Source: Tuctoria greenei (taxonomy: Eukaryota > Streptophyta > Magnoliopsida > Poales > Poaceae). Taken from it: a stretch of DNA of 64,000 nt. The stretch lies in the NCBI GenBank assembly GCA_036927565.1, contig JAYESD010000005.1:150611196-150675195 (forward strand). Direction: 5' to 3'. The notes under the pieces were generated by a model, which was given only the letters and a program-made list of their open reading frames with translations, did not search any database and was not told the DNA's origin. Below, piece after piece: positions 10,170 through 20,304 of the stretch. The position numbers were made by a program, and so were the translations under genes. Numbering within the stretch: position 1 is the stretch's first letter; every line of letters begins with the position of its first letter.

Positions 10170-11046
10170 GCTTTCAATCCCGCTTTGACCAGGATCCGCC
10201 AATGCGTGGAGGGAGGATTGACTCCTCAGGCGGTATTTTGCAATTTCCTGGTCAACAGGTGGGCGCTGCTGAAGAGGAGGGAGAAGCTTGCTTGGGCCCT
10301 CAACAGCGTGATGGACGACGACCGGGTTGAGACGGGGTTGAAGTCCAACATGGCGGGGAAAACCTTGGAGTTCCACCTCAAGAAATTCTAGCACGACATC
10401 GACGTCGACGGTGATGACTTGACTCCCCCGTCGGCCTTCCTCCCTCTGAACATGGAAGTGGAGTTCAGCAGGGAGCTCCGGCGAAAGATGCCTGTACTTG
10501 ACGACCTCGGTGTCATCGAGTGAAGATCAACCACCCGGGTGGCGATCCCCGGAATGCCCGAAGATGGCTCTGTTCCTCCCCCAAAGCCGAGGGTTGAGGT
10601 CGTCGGCAAAGGCAAGGAGCTGGCGGACGAACCCGAGAGCCGGAAGAGGAAGCTGCAGCATGCCGACGGAAGATCCGTCAGGCCCGCTACTTCCGCCTCA
10701 GCTCCTTCTCCCCGGAGGGGAAGGTCTTCCGCAACCGCGACGGTTGTCCCCTAATGGGGTCTTCTCGGAACGAGACCGTTCCTGCTATAGGGTCCTCTCG
10801 GAGCGCGGCTGTCCCCGCAGCAGGGTCCTCCCGGGGTGTTAGCTCCGGGCGTGCGACTCCAGCACCTGGGCCGGTGGAGGCCTCTAGGTCCGGGGGTTCT
10901 TCCCGATCGAGGAGAGCCTCGACCCGGGAAACGCCCGCGTCCGTGACAAGTTCCGGGAGGCTTTCCGGAGCTTCTACGCCGACTATGGCCAGCCCAGAAC
11001 ACCCGGGAAAAAGGTTCCGCGCAAGCTGGTGCGGAAGCCTCCCAAG

Positions 11047-11125
11047 GTAATTTTTAATCTCTACCTTGTATAATTATTTTAATTGTAGCAAGTGTTTGTT
11101 AATTTTCTTCATCCATCGTCTGCAG
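11047..11125 (+). other. Predicted intron in the antisense gene
   Basis: CCCAAG|GTAATTTTTAATC at the donor. The acceptor is a T-rich stretch ending CATCGTCTGCAG|CGTCCCC. The intron is AT-rich inside GC-rich coding sequence, with stops in the frame used on either side. Splicing exactly here leaves the frames off by one, so either the reading frame has decayed or a nearby AG is used. Confidence 0.6.
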
Positions 11126-11393
11126 CGTCCCCAAGAAGGGGAGTGAGGCTCCACCCTCGGCCACAGCGTCTGAGGCCACGGGGGTGGGAGCTTTTGCTCC
11201 TGTCCCGGCGCTGCCCCAAGTGGTGGCTGAGGCTGCGATAGCTCTGGCGCCGGCTGTCGTGGTCATGGACCTCGACTCGTCCCTAGAAGTTCCCGTGGTA
11301 CCGCTGGACCACGGGAGTGAAGACATGCCAGCGGCACCTGTCTCGGAGGTTGAAGCTCCGGGTCCAGGTGCTGCAATGATGGATGCTCCGGAT

Positions 11394-11573
11394 GTTGAGC
11401 CGGAGGAAGTAGTAATCCCGGCCTTTGAGCCGGAAATTGTTGAAGCCCCGGCGGTTGAGCCGGAGGTGACTGAAGCCCCGGCATGCGAGCCGGAAACTAA
11501 GGTAGTTCCGGCAGTTAGGCCGGCTATCTACGAAGCACCGACCATTGAGCCGGTCATTGTTGGAGCTCCGGCC
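11394..11573 (+). repeat. Six tandem 30-bp (10-residue) repeats in the antisense gene
   Basis: Six consecutive 30-bp units with no length variation encode variants of xEPExxEAPA (FEPEIVEAPA, VEPEVTEAPA, CEPETKVVPA and so on). Exact 30-bp spacing despite diverged bases argues that the protein repeat was once kept by selection or spread by in-frame duplication. Confidence 0.9.
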
Positions 11574-12176
11574 ACAGGTTCGAGCGACGTTGAACATCTC
11601 CCGGCTCCTGAGCCGGTGGTTGAAGAGGTGACGGAGCTTGAGCCTCCGTCAGAAGAGGTGTCTAGACCGGAGCCTGGAGCGGGTCCTGCTCCGGAAGCGA
11701 CGACGTCGGAGGTACCTGCGGCCAAGCCAGAGTGCCCCAGCGAAGTCGCTGGCCCCCAGCCTGAGGGGGTGAATGAAGATTTGGCAGCGGGGCCTTCTTC
11801 GATGGCGACTGAGGCCATCCCGGAGGACGGCCCTAGTGCCATGGAGACCTAGGGGACCACTCTTGTAGAGTGGGACCCAATTTTTGTATCCAAGGACCCG
11901 CTGGAACCAGCGGAGGAGACCCCAGCAGGTCCGGATCCAATCCCGTTGTTGCTGTCCATTGACAACGCATGTTCCAGTCTGCGTCAAGTCCAACTGGCCT
12001 TCTTCCACGACATCAAGGCTCTTGAAGAGGAGCGCCAAACCCTTAGGTGGTGGCGTAACCGGCTCTACTTCGAGACCAAGCTGGCGCGGTCGAGGCTAGC
12101 GGATGACAGAGAGTGGATCAAACAGGAGAAGGTCCGCCTGGAGTACTAGGGCAAGTTACTGGATGACAGGGAGAGT

Positions 12177-13034
12177 ATGACTCATGCCCTTAACGATCAA
12201 TCCCAGGAGATCTACAATCAGGCCAAAGCTGCCAATAACGCGGCCGATGCACGCCACGAACAGCTTGAGGCCATTAACACCGCACTCATCAAGCGCCGAG
12301 AGGCACTTGAAGAGAGGGAGAGACGGCTCGAGGATGAAGAGCAAAAACTCCTTGAGCTGCGGGATGATGTCCTGAGGAGGGAAGAGGAGCTCGCCGAGAA
12401 ATTAGCTCTGGCTGACAAGGGCCTCGAGGAGGGCGCCAAGCAATTGGAGGAGCGCTGCCAAGAGGAAGAGGAGAAGACCTGGGTGCGAGGGCAGGAGCTT
12501 TACGAACAGGAGTGTGCCCTTGTTGCTCGGGAGAAGAAAGTGAGGGGTAGGGAGAAGGACTTGGTTGACCGCCAGAACAAGATCCACCTCTGGGAGGAGG
12601 AGCTCAGAAAACTCGAAAGGCAGGTTGCTGAAAAGATTCAGCAGAACGCCAAAGAAGTTGAGCGCCTCGCCCGCGAGAATTCCGAACTGACGATTGCCAG
12701 GAGATCCCTGGAAGACATGAAGGGCTTGAGGGCTGAGGACTCCCTACAAATTTGGGAGTTCTTGAGCAAGGCCAATGATGCCCTGACACCGATGGGTTTC
12801 AGCCCCGTGCGCCCGGATGATCCGGAGCCGGAGACGGACCTAGCGCTGCAGGCGTTGAGCGCAGCAGGTACCAAGCTCTCCAAGGTGGGAGATGTCATCG
12901 CGGACCAACTGGAGGTTGAGGGGCAATCACTGGCGAAGAACGTCGCAGAGTATGTGCTGACATGCTACACAAGCCGGAACTCCAAATTTCCTCTAGACCC
13001 GGTGCTTGAAGGCCCCGTCGAAGGAGAAAGGTGA
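12177..13034 (+). CDS. Coiled-coil C-terminal part of the antisense gene
   Basis: 285 residues, in frame with the upstream exon and separated from it by the TAG at 12147. Residues about 15-180 are extremely Glu/Arg/Lys-rich heptads (EALEERERRLEDEEQKLLE and similar), a long coiled coil. A shorter non-coiled end follows (DALTPMGFSPVRPDDPEPE, then ALQALSAAGTKLSKVGDVIADQLEVEG). The Met is internal to the older gene rather than a proven start. GC content and codon use resemble the neighbouring exon. No function can be read from it; it could dimerise or bind Gag or transcripts. Confidence 0.7.
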   Translation: MTHALNDQSQEIYNQAKAANNAADARHEQLEAINTALIKRREALEERERRLEDEEQKLLELRDDVLRREEELAEKLALADKGLEEGAKQLEERCQEEEEKTWVRGQELYEQECALVAREKKVRGREKDLVDRQNKIHLWEEELRKLERQVAEKIQQNAKEVERLARENSELTIARRSLEDMKGLRAEDSLQIWEFLSKANDALTPMGFSPVRPDDPEPETDLALQALSAAGTKLSKVGDVIADQLEVEGQSLAKNVAEYVLTCYTSRNSKFPLDPVLEGPVEGER

Positions 13035-14302
13035 AGCTACCCGAGCCAGCGTATCAGAGGTCGCCTAGAAGGTCGCCCAATTCTTCCATAGGGTCTAGGA
13101 CCATCTCTGTAATTCTCACTTGTATTTTCTCTTCTTCTTCCTCAATTTTGTACTCCCTTGTCTCCAGATGTAATCTCTTGTCTCCAGATAAATGAAATCC
13201 CCAAATTTTGCGAATTTCACTTTTTTGTCTTCAACACTTTTATCTTCACTTGGCCCCCTGGTAGATGTACACAATTTGATTGTGAAAATGTACCAAGAGG
13301 ATATTGTGCATTGTTGAAGACTCTTTTGTTCCGAACTTGTAGAATTTTGGTTCAAAGTCTTCGATAGTAAAGGCCCCCTGAGGTGGTCGGAGCTTAGAAG
13401 CTCCGGCATTGTCTATCGCTGGAGCTTAGTAGCTCCAATAATAGTCTCCATCAAGGCGTAGAGCATCGATAGTTAACCCTTCGGGGTGTCGGAGCTTAGT
13501 AGCTCCGGCAATGACCTTTGCCAACACTTAGTTTGTTGACAGCAGACTCCATTTTACGGGGTCTTCTCACCATCTTTTATTTAGCATCGACGGCTGGCCC
13601 CCTTAGGGGAGTCGGAGCTTAGTTAACTCCGGCTTTTCTCCATCAACGTAGATTTTATTTTTCCTGCACACTTAAGCCAAGAAAAATAGTAAAATTTGTT
13701 TCTTGTCTATAACTTCGTCGTGACTTATGACTCTCAAGAAGATTTTAAGTCAAACGTGATTCTAATTACAACCGAATGTGATGTCTTTTCTTTTAGATCC
13801 ACCTGCACATGGACCCGCCTTACTTCGGCCTACCGGGGTGTAGGTAGAGTGGCGTACTTAGGGTGCTTGACCAGGCTAAGTCGATAGCACACTCCGGCCC
13901 TAGATTGGCTTGGCGGCTTTCAGGCGAGTTGGCCATGAACAATATTTGAATCCAAAAGAATCGACAATGCAACTCGAATTATATATAAATCAGTCGAACT
14001 AAAAATTTCTTAAGAAATGCACGTGGAGTCTATTTCACATGAAAATGTCTTTCATTATAGGTCCGGGGTACAGGGGAAACAAGTACACTCTTAGGGTACG
14101 GAACCAGGCTAAGGGTGTTTCATTTCTCATTTGACCCAGGGGAGTTAGCGACACTTTTAGTCCTGAGACTGTGACAAGTGTTGCATGAGCCTTGCGGACC
14201 TTTCGGGAAAGGTCCGGCTGCTCTCCCAGAGGAACTTACCCGACTCTGTACAATGACTCTATAACATACATCTCAAGTTACTCAAGACTCACCTCCGTGA
14301 TA
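13035..14302. other. Non-coding gap between convergent antisense gene and pol
   Basis: No convincing gene on either strand. It holds a duplicated CTTGTCTCCAGAT followed by ATAAATGA (13158-13196, possible polyadenylation region for the antisense gene). Four short hairpins lie at 13388-13632. Two related segments (about 13830-13890 and 14060-14115) share CCGGGGT...CCAGGCTAAG. Confidence 0.6.
13388..13632. repeat. Four GGAGCTTAGnAGCTCC hairpins
   Basis: Near-identical inverted repeats at 13388-13405, 13420-13437, 13490-13507 and 13613-13632, each with a 6-7 bp stem and TTAG-type loop. Being palindromic, they would form stem-loops in transcripts from either strand. They lie exactly between the two convergent genes. 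Confidence 0.8.
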
Positions 14303-15391
14303 TTAAGTGTAGAACTTACGGAGGTGCTCGTTGTTCCAAGGATTTGGGAGAGGTGTCCCATCCTCAGTAGCCAAGCGAACGCTTCCGGGACGGGATACTT
14401 TAATCACTCGGAAGGGCCCCTCCCAGCCTGGGGAGTGTTTGTTTAACCCTTCTCTGGATTGTATTCTCCGTAGCACCAGATCGCCTTCCTCGAGCTGTCA
14501 GTTGTGTACATGCCGCTGGTGATAGCGCCGTAGAGCTTGACGATATCGGGCATTCCGAACAGCTGCTTGGCACCTTCCCTCCTCAAGGAGGTCTAGGTCT
14601 TCACGCCGGAGCTGGTCCTGCGTGGCTTCGTCGAAGGTCCGGACCCGGAGTGAACCCAAGGTGATTTCCGGAGGAAGGATTGCTTCAGCTCCGTACACCA
14701 GGAAGAAAGGTGTCTCTCCGGTTGACCGGTTTGGAGATGTCCTGTTGGCCCATAGAGTGGGCAGAAGCTCTTCGATTCAGTTTGCTCCATGTTTTTTCAA
14801 GCGCTCATAAGTGCGCGTTTTAAGTCCTTTATGGATTTCAGCATTTGCTCTCTCGGCTTGGCCATTGCTGGCAGGATGAGCTATGGAGGCGTAGCAAACT
14901 TGTATGCCGAGGTCTTCGCATTATCCTTGGAATGCGGAGCTTGTGAATTGGGTCCCATTATCAGTGATGATTTTTTTTGGGACTCCAAATCTGCATACAA
15001 TGGACTGCAGAAAGTTGATAGCAGATTGCTTGTTGATTGTCACAACTGGAGTTGCTTCCGGCCACTTGGTGAACTTGTCAATGGCGACGTATAGGAACTT
15101 GTAACCTCCGACGGCTCTTGGGAAAGGTTCCAAGATGTCCATCCCCCACACAGCGAAGGGCCATGTAGGAGGTATCATTTGTAAGGGCTGAGCCGGAGTG
15201 TGAATTTGCTTTGCATGAAATTGACATGCTTCGCATTTCTTCACCAGCTCAGTTGCATCCTGGAGTGCTGTAGGCCAGTAGAAGCCATGTCGAAAGGCTT
15301 TACCAACCAACGTGCGGGAGGACGCGTGGTTCCCAACTCGCCTCCATGGATTTCTGCGAGGACCTCGCAGCCTTCTTCCCTTGTGATGCAC
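14303..15391 (-). pseudogene. Integrase of the Tat element
   Basis: Frames at 14921-15391 and 14498-14698, plus the tail down to a TAA at 14303-14305, make up the integrase. Seen are a zinc-binding remnant (CEACQFHAKQ), catalytic segments WGMDILEPFPRA and ITDNGTQF, then YGAEAILPPEI and a C-terminal KHSPGWEGPFRV-like module ending in NPWNNEHLRKFYT. The stretch holding the catalytic Glu (14700-14920) is broken by frameshifts. The gene joins the upstream polyprotein by a frameshift near 15390. No chromodomain follows, as expected for Tat. Confidence 0.85.
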
Positions 15392-16332
15392 CGCATTAGG
15401 ATGTCGTTGGCACCGCGCCGGTAGAGATCCCCTTCTACCAGCGTGTATCTTTTAGCCAATCTGACTACCCAGTCAGCGGATACATCGTCGTCAGGAAGGA
15501 TGTCTTCTTTCAAGTAGTTCCGGATCTCCGAGATCCATGCATCGGAACTAACTTGAGCATTTGAGTCTTGCGTGCTGGGTTGCTCGGAGCTTCCGGCAGC
15601 ACCTACGACCCTTGATGGCTGCCATGGTAACAGGGCCATCGGGACCGTCAGCTTCGGGATGCTGATCTCGCCCCCTTCGCTCAGTTCGACAGGCTGAGCT
15701 GTGGGTTTTGACAATCTCTGGACAAAAGTTCTGTCAGGAGCTGGAGCTCTGGTTGACGCTTTCGTCGAGAGTTCATCGGCTTCAGCGTTGTGGGCACGCT
15801 GAACATGGTGGAGATCTAGGACTTCAAAGTCCTTCTGAAGCCTCTGGACTTCAAGGAGGTAAGCGGCTAGCTGGAGATTATTGCAGGAGCATTCACCCTT
15901 CACCTGCTTAATGATGAGTTGTGAATCTCCCATGACCAGCAATTGCTCGACACCATATGACAGTGCCACCTTCAGTCTGTAGATGAGTGCTTCATACTCC
16001 GCCATGTTGTTGGTTGTCTTGAAGTCAAGGTGTACCATGTATTTCACCTTTTCACCGGTCGGTGCAAGGAGAAGGATTCCAGCTCCGGCCTCCTGCTTCT
16101 ACAAGGAGCCGTCGATGTAGAGAGTCCAGTGAGGCTTGGTGAAGGTTGGAGCTTGATGCTCCGTCTTCTGCTCACTGGGGCCCCCAGGGTTTGATGGAGA
16201 GGGAGTCCATTCTGCAACAAAATCTGCCAATGCTTGACTCTTGACTGCTTGTCTAGAAATAAATTCAAGATCAAATTCAGCCAATTCTGCTACCCACTTT
16301 GCAATATTCCCATTTGAATTGGGATTATGCAA
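15241..16332 (-). pseudogene. Second (archaeal-type) RNase H and linker of the Tat element
   Basis: In frame with the RT/RNase H ORF upstream. It holds the end of the first RNase H (KWVAELAEFDLEFISRQAVK, QALADF), then YIDGSL, NNMAEYEALI, MGDSQLIIKQVKGE and HNAEADELS, which supply the D-E-D-D residues of an additional RNase H. A TAG at 16099-16101 falls right after YIDGSL. The C-terminal part is the linker into integrase (DGDLYRR-like VEGDLYRRG, then GRR/EEG). A second RNase H is the diagnostic trait of the Tat clade. Confidence 0.88.
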
Positions 16333-16347
16333 AATTGCTCGAAGTGG

Positions 16348-17651
16348 CTAAGAGGTCACCACTGAGACTTTGTGAACTTGGAAGTAATGGTGAAGCTTCC
16401 TGGAGGCAATAAGAACCGCATAGAGCAGCTTATGCACCTCTAGGTATCGAGTCTTGGCATCATGTAGTAATTCACTAATGAAGTACACCGGGCGTTGAAT
16501 GGTCCGGACCCTCCCGGAGGGGTCAGGGGCTTCCTCTTCACTGACCCGGACCCTCTTGGAAGGGTCCGGATTTTCTTCGGGGACCTCCAGGTTCTGGTTT
16601 GAGGAACCCGGAGCTTCTTCAGAAAGGACCTGGACCCTCCCGGAGGGGTCTGGGTCTCCTGAAGTTACTTCTTGTGGTTTTGAATCTAGGAGCTGGAACC
16701 CAGACTCACTTTCAGGAACCTCCGGACCCTCTCGGAGGGGTCTGGATTCCTGAGCGTGGGGTAATTCTGGTCTCTCCGCAACCAAAACCATACTGACGAC
16801 TTCGTCAGTAGCTGAGATATAAAGCAATAAAGGCTCACCAGGGTTCGGAGCTACCAGAAATGGTAGGGTGGTGAGGAACTGTTTCAGCTCCTGGAATGCC
16901 TTCTCTGCCTCTTCGGACCATTGGAATGGTCCGGACTTCCACAATAACTTGAAGAAGGGGAGTGCCCGTTCCGCCAGTCTTGAGATGAACCGGCTGAGGG
17001 CTGCTAGACATCCAGTTAATTTTTGGACGTCTTTGATGCGGGTTGGTGGCCTCATGTCTTCAAAGGCTTTAATCTTCGCCGGATTAGCTTCTATGCCCCG
17101 GTGACTTACCAGGAAACCAAGAAGTTTTCCGGAGCTAACCCCAAAGACACACTTGTCTGGGTTCAGCTGTGTGCGGGTGGCCCGCAACTTGTCGAAGACA
17201 GCCTGCAAGGTGTCAAGGAGTGACTCCTTGTTCCTGACCTTGACCACGATGTCATCGACGTACACTTCCACTATGTATCTAATGAGTTCTTAAAAAGTTT
17301 TGTACATAGCTCATACAAAAGTTGAAGTTGCATTCTTGAGACCAAAGGGCATGGCTGTGTAACAATACAATCCATCTACTGTGATGAATGAAGTATGCTC
17401 TTCATCTTCCCTAGACATCCTGATTTGATGATATCCGGAATATGCATCTAGGAAACACAGTAATTCACACCCGGAGGTGAATCCACTATCTGATCTATTC
17501 TAGGTAGTGGGAATGGATCTTTTGGACATGCCTTATTTAGTGTGGTGTAGTCGATGCACATCCGAAGCTTCCCGCTGGCCTTAGGCACAACGACTGGGTT
17601 TCCCAGCCATTTTGGATGGAAGACTTCTCGGATGAATCCAGCTTCGAGCAA
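16348..17651 (-). pseudogene. Reverse transcriptase and first RNase H of the Tat element, with an in-frame repeat expansion
   Basis: The RT start (MCIDYTTLNKACPKDPFPLPRID) is followed by a frameshift near 17450 and two stops. The frame from 17271 then carries the active site YVDDIVVK, intact, and the thumb (FLVSHRGIEANPAKIKAF). RNase H begins at LLLYISATDEVVSMVLV and resumes at RPVYFISELLHDAKTRYLEVH. Between these halves lie about 95 extra residues, rich in DPSGRVR-type and EEAPG motifs, encoded by palindromic DNA (see the repeat at 16500-16750). The frame stops at a TAG (16348-16350) and continues in frame into the second RNase H. Confidence 0.88.
16500..16750. repeat. Palindromic GGACCCTCCCGGAGGGGTC repeats inside RNase H
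   Basis: Four to five imperfect palindromes near 16504-16524, 16550-16570, 16630-16650 and 16722-16742, each able to form a strong GC hairpin. They are translated in frame on the minus strand into DPSGRVR/DPSKRVR peptides separated by Pro/Glu-rich spacers. The flanking RNase H halves join smoothly if the block is left out. Confidence 0.8.
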
Positions 17652-17843
17652 CTTCTTTACTTCTTGTCGGATGAAATTCTGTCACTCTACGGATTGCTTC
17701 CGAGGCTTCTGATGTACGGGCCGAGCATCGGGGTAGATCTTCAGATTGTGCTCAATCACTTCCCTGGGGAACCCAGGCATTTGTGACGGTTGCCAAGCAA
17801 ACACGTCGACGTTAGCCCGGATGAAAGTGATGAGCGCGAGTTC

Positions 17844-18893
17844 CTATTTGTCGTTCAATCCTCCCGATATACGGGTGGTTTGAGCGGCATCGGAACCAAT
17901 TTGGACAACTTTGACGGGGATGTCGGTGTCGGTGTCGCCGCTTGTCTGCACTCGAGGTGCAGAAGTCGAGCCTCGTTGTCGAATGCTCGGGGGTTTTGGA
18001 GCTTGCTCCTGCCTGGAGTCCTGCTCTTGCACTGTGGTGAGCGCATGGAGTTCTTCTAGTGCAGTTACTCCAACGGTGCGATCTCCACAGATCCGGAGAA
18101 CGCTTACTGGTGTTGGCATCTTCAACACCAGATAGCCATAATGAGCAGCTGCCATGAATTTGTACAAGGCAGGTCTACCCAAGATGGCATTGAAAGGTAA
18201 GTTGATATGCGCGACGTCGAAGACCAACTTATCGGTGCGGTACTTCTCCCGTGTCCCGAAGGTCACAGGGAGAGTAATAGCTCCGAGTGGGGTGATGGCC
18301 CCCGGACCTACTCTGGAGAAAGGTCAAGAGGGGTGGAGATCCGAAGATCGGAGCTGAAGCTTAGTGAAAGCTTCGAAGCTGATGAGGTTAAGCCCCGAAC
18401 CTCCGTCTACCATGACGTGGTGAAGCTGGATGTTCTTGATGGTAGGAGATACCATCATGGGTAACTGTCCTGCTCCAACCATGCTCCGGGGACAATCCGA
18501 AGCATCGAAAGTGATGGCTGTGTCTATCCACTTTCGATGAGGTTCCAGCCGGACTGTAGGAGCTACTGCGGCCATATCCCGACGCATGGTCTTGATGACG
18601 CGCCGAGAGGTGATATCACATGATCCACCGAAAATGGTGTTCATGGTCTTCCGACGCTCGTTGTCAGAGACGTCAAAATCATCGTCGACTGAGGTGTAGA
18701 CGGCCTTCAGGACCTTTTTGGGGTCCTGAAACCCTAACTCCTCTTCAGCCGGAGCTTCTTCGACCTTTTGCTTTCCTTCCCTCTGTCGGAAAGGAGATTC
18801 TTCCCGGCGCTTGTTGTAGCGCTCGACAAGGTTTTGGATCTCTCGGCAGTCTTCCAAACTGTGGCTGCCCGTCTTGTGAATGGGACACCACAC
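17844..18893 (-). pseudogene. Gag zinc-finger end and protease of the Tat element
   Basis: Starts with CPIHKTGSHSLEDC, the atypical zinc finger of Tat Gag. A basic/acidic linker (VYTSVDDDFDVSDNERR) follows, then a retropepsin with VMVDGGSGLNLIS, where DGGSG stands in place of the usual DSGAS as in many Tat elements. A second half with INLPFNAILGRPAL supplies the ILGRP flap-region motif. The two halves are in different frames (break near 18300), and another frameshift separates this part from gag near 18900. Confidence 0.82.
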
Positions 18894-20272
18894 ATTGGGT
18901 TTGCCACCGTCTTCAGAAGACGGTCGAGGTCGCTTCTCAGGGCGTGGCCCCGGCCACCCGGAGCTGCAGCAGCTGCAACATTGGATGTGCCGGCCGACGG
19001 CTTCTTCTTGCCGTTGGTCTTCTTTTTCTTCTTGCCACTCCCGGAGGTAGTGGCTTCTTCATTGGAGGATTTCTTGTGATCCTCCAAGGCTGGTTTGGAG
19101 TGCATTTCACGGCCCTCCGCAGCTCTGGCACATTTATCTGCCAAGCTGAAGAGTTCCGTGACGCTGGTGATCTCCTTGATCGCCAACTTCTCCAACATCT
19201 TCTTGTCCCGTACACCCTGTCTGAATGCCACAATAACAGAGGTGCTAGAGACAGAAGGGATAGTGTTTCGTACCTGAGAGAACCTTTGGATGAATGACCG
19301 CAAGGATTCTCCCCCTTTTTGCACGACCGCAAAAAGGTCTAGTTCAGTGCCTGGTCGGGTGTACGAACTCCCGAAGTTGGCAGTGAACTGACGGCACAGC
19401 TCCTCCCAACTATTGATAGAGTTGGGCGGAAGGCTCATAAACCAGGACCTGGCGGTCCCAGTTAAGGCCACTGGAAAGTAATTGGCCATTACGGCCTCGT
19501 TTCCTCCAGCTGCCAAGATTGCAGTGGAGTATATCTAAAGAAATTCAGCGGGATTGACAGTCCCGTCGAATTTTTCCGGCAGATGAGGCCGGAACTTCTG
19601 TGGCCATCTAACCATGCGTAGGTGCATGGCCAGGTCTGAACAGCCTCCTCCTACTCCTTCAAGAGTAGAAAGGTCCTGAGCTTCCCATCTTTCACGGGCA
19701 CGCTCAATATGGACTCGGCCGTCTTGCTGGCGGTAACGGCGATCAAGCTCCGCCCGGAGGTCGTGAGTCGAAAGCCTAGATACCGTGTGAGTACGTCGTG
19801 CTCCGGAAGGCAATGACATCACTTGTTGGGAAGCAGTACGTCTCCTGCTATTGGATACATGCGGACCAAGTCTACCAGACAAAGTCCGCCGCTGCGACGG
19901 GGCTCGTCCTGAAAGAGGAGGACCCTGGTTGCTGAGGCGTTCGGCTGCTGCTGCAACCAAATGCTCCACATCGGCCCTCCACTGCTCCAGTGCATCCCGA
20001 GATGCATCCGGAGGTGGTGGGCGTTGGAGAAGAGCACGCGCTGCATGAAGCGCGTGTTCCGGATTGTCATGATTTGCCGATGCAGTAAGCGACGCCGGCG
20101 CACCATCACGTTGCCTAGCATGATTTGCTGAAGGAGACGGTGGTGGTGGTTGTGTGACTCTTGCTGGTGCTGAGGCTCCTACTGGTGGCTGCCTGTTGGA
20201 GAGATTGCCTCCAACAGCCTGAGCAGCAGGTTGGCCATTGGATGATCTAGCAGCAGAGTTCACCATTCTCAA
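18734..20272 (-). pseudogene. Gag of the Tat element
   Basis: Begins with an ATG at 20272, about 10 bp beyond the primer-site region. The first 230 residues are Pro/Arg/Ala-rich and unstructured. The capsid domain follows (FDGTVNPAEFL, GTARSWFMSLPPNSINSWEELC, FAVVQKGGESLRSFIQRF). A single TAG at 19535-19537 interrupts the otherwise open frame within the capsid domain. A Lys-rich stretch (GKKKKKTNGKKK) precedes the frameshift into the zinc-finger frame. Confidence 0.87.
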
Positions 20273-20284
20273 AATCTCAGGCGT

Positions 20285-20302
20285 CCCCTACCTGGCGCGC
20301 CA
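20285..20302 (-). other. Primer binding site of the Tat element
   Basis: Minus strand TGGCGCGCCAGGTAGGGG, two bases from the LTR end. It differs from the initiator-Met type used by elements A, B and C. I have not identified the tRNA with certainty. Confidence 0.75.
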
Positions 20303-20304
20303 AC

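Larger units (their letters stand above)
10170..13034 (+). pseudogene. Antisense gene of the Tat element (5' end removed by element A insertion)
   Basis: It runs on the strand opposite to gag-pol. The first visible residues (FNPALTRIRQCVEGGL) start right at the element A junction, so the N-terminal exon(s) lie beyond A. Exon sequence continues with several frame breaks to 11046, then an apparent 79 bp intron (11047-11125). A long frame from about 11127 to 13034 is broken only by TAG at 11850-11852 and 12147-12149. That frame encodes a Pro/Glu-rich region with six 10-residue repeats, then a coiled coil. Grass Tat elements commonly carry an antisense gene here, often annotated as a putative gypsy-type transposon protein; the match is from general knowledge, not a search. 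Its role is unknown. It converges on pol, with about 1.27 kb between the two ends. Confidence 0.7.

Noticed and set aside
11528..12038. Minus-strand ORFs opposite the antisense gene of the Tat element
   Set aside because: Mirror images of the GC-rich Pro/Glu coding strand with no plausible domain.
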